Assembly (NCBI RefSeq): GCF_002939475.1
Contig: NZ_PKFQ01000001.1
Coordinates: 4,337,001 to 4,401,000, forward strand
Direction of reading: 5' to 3'
Length of the DNA stretch: 64,000 nucleotides
Source: Streptomyces cinnamoneus
GTDB taxonomy: Bacteria; Actinomycetota; Actinomycetes; Streptomycetales; Streptomycetaceae
The position numbers were made by a program, and so were the translations under genes. Positions within the stretch are counted from its first letter, which is position 1; each line of letters opens with the position of its first letter. The notes beneath the pieces were generated by a model. It had not been told where the DNA came from. It ran no database searches and saw nothing but the letters and a program-made list of their open reading frames with translations. This document shows positions 1-8,340 of the stretch, piece after piece.

Positions 1-711
1 ATGAACGCCGTCTCCACCGAGATGGGCCGCGGCGTCATGGAGGCCACCGCCGCCCTCGCCGCGGACCGTGACGTGCGCGCCGTCGTGCTGACCTCCTCCC
101 ACGAGCGGGCCTTCTGCGTCGGCGCCGACCTGAAGGAGCGCAACTCCTTCACCGACGCCGACCTGCAGCGCCAGCGCCCCTTCGCCCGCGCCTGCTACAC
201 GGGCGTGCTGGAGCTGCCCATGCCGGTCATCGCGGCCGTGCACGGCTTCGCCCTCGGCGGCGGCTTCGAGCTGGCACTGTCCTGCGACCTGATCGTCGCG
301 GACCGCACGGCCGTGGTGGGGCTGCCCGAGGTGTCGGTCGGCGTGATCCCCGGCGGGGGCGGCACCCAGCTGCTGCCGCGTCGCGTCGGGTCGGCCCGGG
401 CCGCCGAGCTCATCTTCAGCGCCCGCCGGGTGCAGGCCGAGGAGGCCCACGCGCTGGGCCTCGTCGACCAGCTCGTCCCCGAGGGCCAGGACCGTACGGA
501 GGCCCTGGCGCTGGCCGGGCGGATCGCGGCCCACTCACCGGTCGGGCTGCGTGCCGCCAAGCGGGCGCTGCGCCTGGGCCACGGCCTCGACCTGAGGGCC
601 GGGCTGGAGGTGGAGGACGCCGCGTGGCGCACGGTGGCCTTCTCCGGTGACCGGGCGGAGGGCGTGGCGGCCTTCAACGAGAAGCGGCGCCCCGACTGGC
701 CCGGCGAGTGA
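1..711 (+). CDS. enoyl-CoA hydratase/isomerase (5'-truncated by window edge)
   Basis: Crotonase-fold enzyme, most likely a cytoplasmic enoyl-CoA hydratase of fatty- or branched-acid catabolism. The frame is open from base 1 and the first visible residues (MNAVST) match the segment that normally follows the first beta strand, so about 20-25 N-terminal residues lie outside the window. Landmarks seen: the oxyanion segment AFCVGADLKE (38-47), HGFALGGGFELAL (81-93) and LPEVSVGVIPGGGGTQ (108-123). Glu90 and Glu110 fall where the two acid/base glutamates of hydratases sit, which favours hydratase over a non-hydratase crotonase. The C-terminal NEKRRPDW is typical of the family. The exact acyl substrate cannot be read from sequence. 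Confidence 0.9.
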   Translation: MNAVSTEMGRGVMEATAALAADRDVRAVVLTSSHERAFCVGADLKERNSFTDADLQRQRPFARACYTGVLELPMPVIAAVHGFALGGGFELALSCDLIVADRTAVVGLPEVSVGVIPGGGGTQLLPRRVGSARAAELIFSARRVQAEEAHALGLVDQLVPEGQDRTEALALAGRIAAHSPVGLRAAKRALRLGHGLDLRAGLEVEDAAWRTVAFSGDRAEGVAAFNEKRRPDWPGE

Positions 712-830
712 TCCGCCGTGCCGGGCCCCGGCCGCGGTGAGCCGGACCCCCGTCACGCGGGAAGTCCGGCCGGGGAAGCCGGAGGTGGGGCTGCGGCGAT
801 CCGGCCCCGTCCAGGCCCCCGGACGCAAGG

Positions 831-863
831 AACCGGCGTTTTCAGGGGCTGAAAACCGGCGTT
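831..863. promoter_or_regulatory. composite direct/inverted repeat upstream of the GGDEF gene
   Basis: The 10-mer AACCGGCGTT occurs at 831-840 and again at 854-863. Between them TTTTCA (839-844) and TGAAAA (850-855) form a perfect inverted repeat around a 5-bp spacer. The cluster ends about 55 bp before the diguanylate cyclase start and looks like a regulator-binding site. No known regulator box was recognised. Confidence 0.4.
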
Positions 864-918
864 CCCAGCGAATGATTCCGGCCACGAGGCGGAATGAGCC
901 GAACATTCTTACGCTGGA

Positions 919-2115
919 GTGCGAGATCCGCACACGGTGACGGAATGTGAGGCCCGGGTGGCAGGGAACGGGGAGTGCGACGCCCGGCTGCGCGCCGTCG
1001 TGGAGCTCGCGCAGGCGATGGCGGCGGCGCCGTCCCCGCTGGAGAGCGTGGAGGCGGCCGCCGAAGGCGCGCGCCGGGCCCTGGGCGGCACGTTCGCCGC
1101 CGTCTCGGTCTGGGAGCGCGAGCACGGCCGGCTCCGGGTGCTGGTGAACGCCGGTGAGCGCACCGGCGGGGAGGAACGTTTCCCCAGTGCCGAGTCCTAC
1201 CCCGTGCACGATTTTCCGGAGATCGCGGAGTTCCGGCACGAGCACTGGATGGGCGGCCAGCCGCACGCGTGGGTGGAGACCGCGGGCGACGTGGACGAAC
1301 ACGGGGGCACCTTCCGCCACCAGAGGGTCGCCGCACTGCGGCGGCGCGGGCGGGGCTGCTGTGTGATCGCCCCGATCGTGCTGCACGGGCGGGCCTGGGG
1401 CGAGCTGTACGTCGCGCGCCCGGCCGGGGCACCGGTCTTCGACCGTACGGACGCGGACTTCGCGACCGTTCTCGCCGCCGTGACGGCGTCCGGCATCGCC
1501 CAGACCGAACGGCTGGAGGAGGTGCGCAGGCTGGCCTTCACCGACCCGCTCACCGGGCTCGCCAACCGGCGGGCGGTCGACGCGCGGCTCGACGAGGCGG
1601 TCGAACGGCACCTCGGGGACGGGGTGGTGGTCAGCCTGGTGGTCTGCGACCTCAACGGCCTCAAACGGGTCAACGACACCCTGGGGCACGCGGTCGGCGA
1701 CCGTCTGCTCGAACGTTTCGCGTCGTTGCTGTCGCTGTGCGGCGCCCAGTTGCCGGGGGCGCTGGCCGCGCGGCTGGGCGGTGACGAGTTCTGCCTGCTG
1801 ACGGTGGGGCCGACGGCGGACGAGGTGGTCCGGGTGGCCGACGAACTGTGCGGGCGCGCGGGCGAGTTGGAGCTGGGCGAGGGCGTGGCCTGCGGCATCG
1901 CCTCCACCGGCGACCCCATCGGCCCCCTGCGGTCCGCGCGGCGGCTCTTCCGCCTCGCGGACGCCGCCCAGTACCGGGCGAAGGCGGCGCGGGCCGCGAA
2001 GCCGGTGGTCGCGGGGCGCGAGGGGGGCCGTGAGGACCCGGTGGTGCGCCTGGCCGACCGCCCGCCGGAGCCGCCGCGGGCCGAGCGCCGCCGGTTCCGG
2101 GGGCGGCGGGGGTAG
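919..2115 (+). CDS. GAF-GGDEF diguanylate cyclase
   Basis: Soluble protein predicted to make cyclic di-GMP from two GTP. In Streptomyces this messenger acts through BldD and WhiG/RsiG to delay development. The N-terminal ~190 residues look like a GAF sensor domain. The GGDEF domain follows, with DPLTGLANRR, the substrate loop DLNGLKRVNDTLGH and an intact GGDEF active site at residues 287-291 (LGGDEFCLL). No RxxD inhibitory site precedes GGDEF by the usual spacing, so product inhibition may be absent. There are no membrane segments and no EAL domain. The basic C-terminal tail is low complexity. GTG 919 is used; GTG 937 is an alternative, and neither has a strong ribosome site. It sits just upstream of hutH in the same direction. 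Confidence 0.9.
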   Translation: MRDPHTVTECEARVAGNGECDARLRAVVELAQAMAAAPSPLESVEAAAEGARRALGGTFAAVSVWEREHGRLRVLVNAGERTGGEERFPSAESYPVHDFPEIAEFRHEHWMGGQPHAWVETAGDVDEHGGTFRHQRVAALRRRGRGCCVIAPIVLHGRAWGELYVARPAGAPVFDRTDADFATVLAAVTASGIAQTERLEEVRRLAFTDPLTGLANRRAVDARLDEAVERHLGDGVVVSLVVCDLNGLKRVNDTLGHAVGDRLLERFASLLSLCGAQLPGALAARLGGDEFCLLTVGPTADEVVRVADELCGRAGELELGEGVACGIASTGDPIGPLRSARRLFRLADAAQYRAKAARAAKPVVAGREGGREDPVVRLADRPPEPPRAERRRFRGRRG

Positions 2116-2192
2116 GCGGAGGCCCGCCACCCGGCATGTCGCGCTCGTCCGCGGCGTTGTAACGATCAGGAGGCTGGCGGACGCGAAAAATC

Positions 2193-2226
2193 CGCTAGTG
2201 ACAGCTAGCGATTCAGTCTCTAGGGT
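2193..2226 (+). promoter_or_regulatory. hutH promoter with operator overlapping the -35 box
   Basis: GTGACA (2198-2203) and TAGGGT (2221-2226) form a sigma-70-type -35/-10 pair with a 17-bp spacer. Transcription would start at about 2233-2235, at or next to the ATG, giving a leaderless mRNA. A perfect inverted repeat CGCTAG-6 bp-CTAGCG (2193-2210) encloses the -35 hexamer, exactly where a repressor would block polymerase. This fits inducible histidine catabolism. The hut regulator gene is not in this window. Confidence 0.65.
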
Positions 2227-2234
2227 GCCTGAAT

Positions 2235-3779
2235 ATGGATATGCACACTGTGGTGGTGGGGCCGGCCGGGACGACCGCGGACGACGTGATCGCCGTGGCG
2301 CGCGACGGTGCGCGCGTCGTCGTGTCGGACGAAGCGCTCGCGGCCGTCGCCGCGGCCCGTCAGGTGATCGACGACCTCGCCGCCAAGCCCGACCCGGTCT
2401 ACGGCGTCTCCACCGGCTTCGGCGCCCTCGCCGTCCGTCACATCAGCCCGGACCTGCGCACCCAGCTCCAGCGCAACATCGTCCGCTCGCACGCCGCCGG
2501 CATGGGCCCGCGCGTCGAGCGCGAGGTCGTGCGCGCGCTGATGTTCCTGCGCCTGAAGACGCTCGCCTCGGGCCACACGGGCGTGCGCCCGCTCGTGGTG
2601 GAGACCATGGCCGCCATCCTCAACGCCGGGATCACCCCGGTGGTGCACGAGTACGGCTCGCTGGGCTGCTCCGGCGACCTCGCCCCCCTGTCGCACTGCG
2701 CGCTCACGCTCATGGGCGAGGGTGACGCGGAGGGCCCCGACGGGGTCGTGCGGCCGGCCGCCCAGCTGCTCGCGGAGCACCGCATCGAGCCCGTGGAGCT
2801 GCGCGAGAAGGAGGGCCTCGCGCTGCTGAACGGCACCGACGGCATGCTGGGCATGCTCGTCATGGCCTGCGCCGACCTGGCCCGCCTGATCACCTCGGCC
2901 GACGTGACCGCCGCGCTCTCCCTGGAGGCGCTGCTCGGCTCCGAGAAGGTCCTCGCCCCCGAGCTGCACGCCATCCGCCCGCACCCCGGGCAGGCCGCCA
3001 GCGCCGGCAACATGCTGCGCGTGCTGACCGGCTCCGGCCTCACCGGCCACCACCAGGACGACGCTCCGCGCGTCCAGGACGCCTACTCCATCCGCTGCGC
3101 CCCGCAGGTCGCCGGCGCGGGCCGCGACACGCTCGCGCACGCCCGGCTCGTCGCCGACCGCGAGCTGGCCGCCGCCGTGGACAACCCGGTGGTCCTGCCC
3201 GACGGCCGGGTGGAGTCCAACGGGAACTTCCACGGCGCCCCCGTGGCGTACGTGCTGGACTTCCTCGCGATCGCCGCCGCCGACCTCGCCTCCATCGCCG
3301 AGCGCCGCACCGACCGGCTCCTGGACAAGAACCGCTCGCACGGCCTGCCGGCGTTCCTGGCCGGGGACGCGGGCGTCGACTCGGGGCTGATGATCGCGCA
3401 GTACACGCAGGCGGCGCTGGTCAGCGAGATGAAGCGGCTGGCCGTGCCCGCGTCGGTGGACTCGATCCCGTCCTCCGCCATGCAGGAGGACCACGTCTCC
3501 ATGGGCTGGTCGGCGGCGCGCAAGCTGCGGACGGCCATCGACGCGCTCGGCAAGGTCGTCGCCGTCGAGCTGGTCGCCGCGACCCGGGCGATCGAGCTGC
3601 GGGAGGGCCTGGTGCCGGGCCCGGCCGCGCGGGCGGTCATCGAGGCCGTACGCGCGGCGGGCGTGGAGGGACCGGGCGGGGACCGCTTCCTGGCCCCCGA
3701 CCTGGCGGCGGCCGAGGCGTTCGTGCGCGCCGGGAAGCTCGTCGAGGCGGCCGAGCCGCTGACGGGGCCGCTGGCCTAG
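2235..3779 (+). CDS. hutH: histidine ammonia-lyase
   Basis: Histidase: converts L-histidine to urocanate and ammonia, the first step of histidine use, in the cytoplasm. It is 514 residues, the normal length for the family. The MIO prosthetic group forms from an internal tripeptide; here the motif reads GSLGCSGDLAPLSH with Cys145-Ser146-Gly147 in place of the usual Ala-Ser-Gly. GVSTGFGAL near residues 57-65 and the NGNFHGAP segment are further lyase hallmarks. ATG 2235 and ATG 2241 are both possible starts. No Shine-Dalgarno is visible and the promoter spacing suggests leaderless translation. No other hut genes are adjacent, as usual in Streptomyces where hut genes are scattered. Confidence 0.97.
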   Translation: MDMHTVVVGPAGTTADDVIAVARDGARVVVSDEALAAVAAARQVIDDLAAKPDPVYGVSTGFGALAVRHISPDLRTQLQRNIVRSHAAGMGPRVEREVVRALMFLRLKTLASGHTGVRPLVVETMAAILNAGITPVVHEYGSLGCSGDLAPLSHCALTLMGEGDAEGPDGVVRPAAQLLAEHRIEPVELREKEGLALLNGTDGMLGMLVMACADLARLITSADVTAALSLEALLGSEKVLAPELHAIRPHPGQAASAGNMLRVLTGSGLTGHHQDDAPRVQDAYSIRCAPQVAGAGRDTLAHARLVADRELAAAVDNPVVLPDGRVESNGNFHGAPVAYVLDFLAIAAADLASIAERRTDRLLDKNRSHGLPAFLAGDAGVDSGLMIAQYTQAALVSEMKRLAVPASVDSIPSSAMQEDHVSMGWSAARKLRTAIDALGKVVAVELVAATRAIELREGLVPGPAARAVIEAVRAAGVEGPGGDRFLAPDLAAAEAFVRAGKLVEAAEPLTGPLA

Positions 3780-4183
3780 GCCGACGGCCGGCGGAGCGCC
3801 GTGCGCGACCTGCGCGCGGCGCCCGTCACCAGCGCGCCGCCCGCGGCGAGCAGGGCGATGCCCCCGAAGACGTACGGGGTGGTGTCGACACCGCCGGTGG
3901 CGGCGAGGGCGAGGTCGGCTGAGGCCGCCTCGCCCTTGGCGTTCGCCGGGACGTTCGTCTGGGCGTTCGCCTCGGCGGTCATGTCGCTTTTGGCGTTCGT
4001 GGTGTTCGCGTTGCCCACGGCGCTGCCCGGGCCCGTGGTGCCGGGGGCGGGTCGCGGGGAGGCCGAGGCGGCTGGGGGCCGGTTCACCGGCTGCTCGGCC
4101 GTCGCGTTGGCGCTGGGGACGAACCACACGGCGCTCAACAGTGTTCCGGCGGCCACGGCGGTCAGCAGCGGGCGTGCGGTCAC
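3776..4183 (-). CDS. small LAxTG-type sortase-anchored surface protein
   Basis: Secreted protein of 135 residues with the three parts of a sortase substrate: an N-terminal signal peptide ending near ANA-TAEQ, a Pro/Ala/Asn-rich low-complexity body, and a C-terminal sorting signal LAATG followed by a hydrophobic stretch (GGIALLAAGGALVTG) and a basic tail (ARRSRTALRR). LAxTG is the sequence used by class E sortases of Streptomyces, so wall anchoring is inferred. No catalytic or binding domain is recognisable. The GTG start at 4183 has AGGGGGA about 9 bp upstream. The stop overlaps the hutH stop by 4 bp, so the two genes converge without a terminator between them. Confidence 0.8.
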   Translation of the reverse strand: MTARPLLTAVAAGTLLSAVWFVPSANATAEQPVNRPPAASASPRPAPGTTGPGSAVGNANTTNAKSDMTAEANAQTNVPANAKGEAASADLALAATGGVDTTPYVFGGIALLAAGGALVTGAARRSRTALRRPSA

Positions 4184-4529
4184 AGGATGAATCCCCCTAG
4201 CGGCGACGAGGATTGGTGAGGGAAGACGGGGTCGTGGATCTCCGGCGAGCCCCGACTGACACGATGTTAGTGAGCGGGACGCCCGCCGGGGAAGCCGCGC
4301 TTCCCGGCGGTCCTGTAACAGCGCGTCCGCCCTTTATCAAGACCCCGGTTGCCGTGTCCGCCCCCGGAGGGGCTTTACTGGCGTGGTCTTCCCCACACTT
4401 GGCCGAAGGGTGGAACGGCTGATTCGGTGCCGGCGTTCTTGAAGGGTGTAGCCGGGATACGGGTCACCCCACGAGCCCCACGGTCGGCTCGGGGGATTTC
4501 GGGGTCCAGGAGCAATGGAGAAGCGTGTG
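4184..4529. other. intergenic region between divergent surface-protein genes
   Basis: Holds the promoters of the LAxTG protein (minus) and the L,D-transpeptidase (plus). The only structure seen is an imperfect hairpin at 4285-4308, GCCGGGGAAG against CTTCCCGGC with one bulged base. No coding potential was seen. Confidence 0.5.
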
Positions 4530-5783
4530 ATGACGTACGGCAAGCGCCGCAAGGGCCTGGTGGCCGCGGCCGCTGTGCTCGGCGGTGTACTGACTCTGGC
4601 AGCCTGCGGCGGCGACGGCGACGACGACGCCAAGGACGGCTCCGGCAAGTCGCAGGGTCAGGTGGACGCCGCGGCGGCCAAGGACGCGTCGAAGGCGCAG
4701 ATCAAGATCACGCCCAAGGGCGGGACGACCGACGCCGGCATCAGCACCGACGCCGTCCAGGTCACCGTCAGCGACGGTGAGCTCACGAGCGTCAAGATGA
4801 CGACGGAAAAGGGCACCCCCGTCGAGGGTTCAATATCTTCGGACAAGAAGACCTGGAAACCGAACAGCCAGCTCGAACGTTCGACGAAGTACAAGGTCGT
4901 CGCCGAGGCAAAGGACGACAAGGGCCGCAAGGCCACCGAGAACTCCTCCTTCTCCACGGTCTCCCCGGCGAACAGCTTCATCGGCGCGTTCACCCCGGAG
5001 GACGGCTCGACGGTCGGCGTCGGCATGCCCGTGTCGATCAACTTCAACAAGCCGATCAAGGACCGCAAGGCCGTGCAGTCGCACCTGGAGGTCACCTCCA
5101 GCAGCGGTCAGAAGGTCGTGGGCCACTGGTTCGGCGACCAGCGCCTGGACTTCCGTCCGCAGGACTACTGGAAGGCCAACTCGCAGGTCACCCTGAAGAT
5201 GAACCTCGACGGCGTCGAGGGCGCCCCGGGCATCAAGGGCGTCCAGAACAAGACGATCAACTTCAAGATCGGCCACGCCCAGGTCTCCACGGTCGACGCC
5301 AAGACCCACAAGATGACGGTCACGCGCGACGGCCAGGTCGTCAAGACCATCCCGATCTCGGCCGGCAGCCCGTCGAACCCGACCTACAACGGCAAGATGG
5401 TGATCTCCGAGAAGTTCAAGGAGACCCGCATGGACGGCTCCACGGTGGGCTTCTCCAAGGCCGACGGCAAGGGCGAGTACGACATCAAGGACGTGCCGCA
5501 CGCCATGCGCCTGTCCACGTCGGGCACGTTCATCCACGGCAACTACTGGGGCAGCGGCGTCTTCGGCGTCGCCAACACCAGCCACGGCTGCGTGGGCCTG
5601 GAGGACAAGCAGGGCGCGGACGACCCGAACACGCCGGGCTCCTGGTTCTTCTCCAACTCCATCCTGGGCGACGTCGTCGAGGTGAAGAACTCCGACGACA
5701 AGACCATCGCCCCGGACAACGGCCTCAACGGCTGGAACATGGACTGGAACCAGTGGGTCCAGGGCAGCGCCACGGGCTCGTGA
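4530..5783 (+). CDS. L,D-transpeptidase lipoprotein (YkuD family)
   Basis: Cell-envelope enzyme predicted to form 3-3 peptide cross-links in peptidoglycan. It starts with a basic n-region, a hydrophobic stretch and the lipobox LAAC (Cys26), so it should be lipid-anchored on the outer face of the membrane. An acidic linker is followed by two Ig-like beta modules (roughly 45-225), then the YkuD catalytic domain. The active-site block has HGNYWG followed by the signature SHGC, with Cys354 as nucleophile. The order Ig-Ig-YkuD matches mycobacterial Ldt enzymes. ATG 4530 (or GTG 4527) is preferred over ATG 4515 because GGAGAAG lies about 7 bp upstream and the signal peptide is then compact. Confidence 0.93.
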   Translation: MTYGKRRKGLVAAAAVLGGVLTLAACGGDGDDDAKDGSGKSQGQVDAAAAKDASKAQIKITPKGGTTDAGISTDAVQVTVSDGELTSVKMTTEKGTPVEGSISSDKKTWKPNSQLERSTKYKVVAEAKDDKGRKATENSSFSTVSPANSFIGAFTPEDGSTVGVGMPVSINFNKPIKDRKAVQSHLEVTSSSGQKVVGHWFGDQRLDFRPQDYWKANSQVTLKMNLDGVEGAPGIKGVQNKTINFKIGHAQVSTVDAKTHKMTVTRDGQVVKTIPISAGSPSNPTYNGKMVISEKFKETRMDGSTVGFSKADGKGEYDIKDVPHAMRLSTSGTFIHGNYWGSGVFGVANTSHGCVGLEDKQGADDPNTPGSWFFSNSILGDVVEVKNSDDKTIAPDNGLNGWNMDWNQWVQGSATGS

Positions 5784-5802
5784 CGCCCTGACCGAACCCC
5801 GG

Positions 5803-5842
5803 CAGGGGCCCTCCCGGCGGATCTCCGCGGGGAGGGCCCCTG
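5803..5842 (+). terminator. terminator of the L,D-transpeptidase gene
   Basis: Perfect 13-bp stem CAGGGGCCCTCCC / GGGAGGGCCCCTG with a 14-base loop, followed by TGGTTTTC. It lies 20 bp after the stop codon. Confidence 0.85.
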
Positions 5843-5930
5843 TGGTTTTCGCGGAGGCGTCGGCCTCCCGGGCCGGGACAATGGGGGTGCGGCCGTGCCG
5901 AGCGGCGTATCCCGTCCAGGAAGAGAGACC

Positions 5931-7244
5931 GTGGCCAAGGGCAAGAAGCAGCCGGGACAGCCGGGACAGCCTGGGTCGTCGCAGCGGCCCGAGCGGCCCG
6001 ACGAGAAGGAGCTGGCACGGGACGTCGAGGCGGCCGTGCGGGGGCTGCGGGGGCTCGGCGGGGACGATCTCGACGACGCCGTCTACGCCGCCGCGTCCGC
6101 GCTGGCCGCGGCGCCCGCCGGCTGGGAGGCGGTCGGGCGCGCCGTCCTGCGCTGCGCCGAGGGGGCGGTGCGGCGCTGCTGGGAGGGCGGCTGGCAGCCG
6201 GCCGACGTCGTCCGGCTCGTACGCCGGGACCTCGCCCCCGGCCAGGAACGCTTCACCGTCGACGTGATCGCCGCCGAGGCCCGCCGGTACGCGCGGGACA
6301 CGCTCGCCCCGCGCTGGGCGGCGCAGCTGGAGGAGCTGGACGCCCGGGTCCGGTGGGAGGACACCGCCGCGACGGACGGCTTCCTTGAAGGGTTCGCGCG
6401 GCGGGAGCGGCTGAGCCGGTTCGAGACGGTGGCGTGCGCCCTGGGCGTGCTGCGGCTGATCGCGGGGCTGCCGCGGATCGGGGCGGTGGGGCCGCTGCCG
6501 GGGGCCGCCCACGTGACGGTGCCGGCCGCCGTGGAACCCCGCATGCTCGGCCGCATCCGGGCGCTGCTCGCCAAGGCCGAGTCCACGCAGTTCCCGGAGG
6601 AGGCCGAGGCCCTCTCGGCGAAGGCCCAGGAGCTGATGGCGCGCCACTCCCTGGACGAGGCGCTGCTGGCCGCCGCCTCCGACGCGCCCGCCGACGGGCC
6701 GGGCGCCTGCCGGATCGGCGTCGAGGGCCCGTACGAGTCCGCGAAGGCGCTGCTCCTGGACGCGGTGGCGGCCGCGAACCACTGCCAGGCCGTCTGGTCG
6801 GGCGAGTACGGATTCTCCACCGTCGTCGGCTTCGACGCCGACCTGGAACTGGTGGAGCTGATGTACACGTCGCTGCTGGTCCAGGCGACCACCGCGATGC
6901 GCCGTGCCGCCGACGACCACCACGCACGTGGCCGCTCCCGGCGCACGCGGGACTTCCGCGAGTCGTTCCTGATCGCCTACGCGGGCCGGATCAGCGACCG
7001 CCTGTCCGCCGCCGCGCACGACGTGGCGGCGGAGGACGACCGTCCGGAGGTGCTGCCGGTGCTGGCCGCCCGGGACGTGGCGGTGGGCGAGACGGCCGGG
7101 CGGCTCTTCCCCCAGACGACCTCACACCGGCTCAGGGGCCGCGACGCGGAGGGCTGGGCGCGGGGGACGGAGGCCGCCGACGCGGCGGTCATCGCGCGTG
7201 GCCGGCACGACCGTCCCGGCCGCCGCGGCCCGGGGGCGGCGTGA
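5931..7244 (+). CDS. DUF2786 domain-containing protein
   Basis: Soluble protein of about 437 residues and unknown biochemical role. The recognisable part is the DUF2786 helix pair in the middle, around RIRALLAKAESTQFPEEAEALSAKA, which in the family directs attention to HSLDEALL just after it. The N-terminal half is helix-rich with no named domain. The C-terminal part contains a histidine/arginine-rich stretch around DDHHARGRSRRTRDFRESF. GTG 5931 is chosen over GTG 5895 because AGGAAGAGAG lies a few bases upstream. It converges on the thioesterase gene; no partner genes suggest a pathway. Confidence 0.75.
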   Translation: MAKGKKQPGQPGQPGSSQRPERPDEKELARDVEAAVRGLRGLGGDDLDDAVYAAASALAAAPAGWEAVGRAVLRCAEGAVRRCWEGGWQPADVVRLVRRDLAPGQERFTVDVIAAEARRYARDTLAPRWAAQLEELDARVRWEDTAATDGFLEGFARRERLSRFETVACALGVLRLIAGLPRIGAVGPLPGAAHVTVPAAVEPRMLGRIRALLAKAESTQFPEEAEALSAKAQELMARHSLDEALLAAASDAPADGPGACRIGVEGPYESAKALLLDAVAAANHCQAVWSGEYGFSTVVGFDADLELVELMYTSLLVQATTAMRRAADDHHARGRSRRTRDFRESFLIAYAGRISDRLSAAAHDVAAEDDRPEVLPVLAARDVAVGETAGRLFPQTTSHRLRGRDAEGWARGTEAADAAVIARGRHDRPGRRGPGAA

Positions 7245-7344
7245 GCCGGCCCCGGGGGAGGAGACTTGGACGGGGGGCTCAGAGGGGGGAAGAGCCTCAG
7301 GTGGGGGAGGAGAATGAGAGGTTCGGAAAGGAAGACGTAGGGCT

Positions 7345-7767
7345 TCAGAGGCCGAGCACGCGCGTGTCGGACGCGAGCGCGCGGAAGTACCCGGCCGGCT
7401 CGGCCACCAGCCGCCGCTCCCGCAGGTCCAGCAGCCCGCCCACGCTCGTCACTTCGGCGGCGAGCGTCCCGTCGGCCTTCACGATCCGCTGGTCGATCCG
7501 GAACGTCTTTCCCCCGTCGTAGGCGAACGCACAGCTGACGCCGACCTCGTCGCCCGCCCGCAGCTCCCGGTGGAAACGCAGGTTCGTCTCCAGGTTGACG
7601 GGCCCCACACCCTTCTCCAACAGGGCGCTCTGCCGGATGCCGGCGGCCTCCAGCGCACACCAGCGGGCGTGCTCGGCGTACTGCATGTACACGCTGGTGT
7701 TGAGGTGGCCCTGGGAATCGGTCTCGTAGCCACGGACGGTGACGGTCACGCTGAATGGTTCGCTCAC
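7345..7767 (-). CDS. hot-dog fold acyl-CoA thioesterase
   Basis: About 140 residues, one 4HBT/YbgC-type hot-dog domain, expected to hydrolyse acyl-CoA thioesters in the cytoplasm. The helix-start motif YETDSQGHLNTSVYMQYAEHARW matches the family consensus Y-x-D-x-x-G-H-x-N-x-x-Y-x-x-y-e-x-a-R, with the Asp as likely catalytic residue. GTG 7767 (VSEPFSV) gives the usual length; an in-frame ATG at 7800 would add about 11 residues lacking family similarity. Neither start has a strong ribosome site. The substrate is unknown. Confidence 0.82.
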   Translation of the reverse strand: MSEPFSVTVTVRGYETDSQGHLNTSVYMQYAEHARWCALEAAGIRQSALLEKGVGPVNLETNLRFHRELRAGDEVGVSCAFAYDGGKTFRIDQRIVKADGTLAAEVTSVGGLLDLRERRLVAEPAGYFRALASDTRVLGL

Positions 7768-7902
7768 GGCTGCTTCAAACGCGGGACCGCACGGGGGCAT
7801 TCCCGCCACTCCCGCTTACCCCGCCGGTAATCGACCCGCGCACCAGGTTCGCGGCAGTGTGGTCGGCGCAAGGGGGAGACCACCGCATCCGCAGGAGGAC
7901 AC

Positions 7903-8247
7903 ATGACCGCGTACGCGCTCGCACACCTCGCCCAGGGCGCGCCGAACGCCGACGTCCTGGAGTACATGGAGCGGATCCAGACGACGCTGGACCCGTTCGG
8001 CGGCCGGTTCCTCGTGCACGGGGCGACGGTGGAGGTCCGCGAGGGGACGTGGCCGGGCGCCCTGGTGGTGATCGGCTTCCCGGGCATCGCCGAGGCCCGC
8101 GCGTGGTACGACTCGCCCGCCTACCAGGACATCCTGCCGCTGCGGACCCGGCACCTCGCAGGCGACCTGCTCCTCGTCGACGGGGTGGCGCCGGGCTACG
8201 ACCCGAAGAGCCTGGCGGACAAGCTCCGCCCGCAGATCGCGGCGTGA
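7903..8247 (+). CDS. DUF1330 family protein
   Basis: Small cytoplasmic protein (114 residues) of the ferredoxin-like dimeric alpha/beta-barrel superfamily. The segment GFPGIAEARAWYDSPAYQDILPLR is the characteristic DUF1330 block. A perfect AGGAGGA ribosome site stands 4 bp before the ATG. Function is unknown; the fold is shared with YciI and antibiotic-monooxygenase-like proteins. It is followed 93 bp later by the RamS-like peptide gene in the same direction, so the two could be cotranscribed. Confidence 0.8.
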   Translation: MTAYALAHLAQGAPNADVLEYMERIQTTLDPFGGRFLVHGATVEVREGTWPGALVVIGFPGIAEARAWYDSPAYQDILPLRTRHLAGDLLLVDGVAPGYDPKSLADKLRPQIAA

Positions 8248-8340
8248 GGCCTCGCCGGGCGCACGCTCCCGGCGCCCGGGTGCGCGGCCTGGCGGGCACC
8301 GGCCCCACGGGGCATCCATGGGGACGGGAGGTGAGAGGAA

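Noticed and set aside
535-2130. Long minus-strand open frame opposite the enoyl-CoA hydratase and GGDEF genes
   Set aside because: Arg/Pro/Gly-rich translation without domains; it mirrors the codon bias of the plus-strand genes, a standard artefact of high GC.
2220-4127. 635-residue minus-strand frame opposite hutH
   Set aside because: No ribosome site, no family, composition typical of an antisense frame; hutH on the plus strand is unmistakable.
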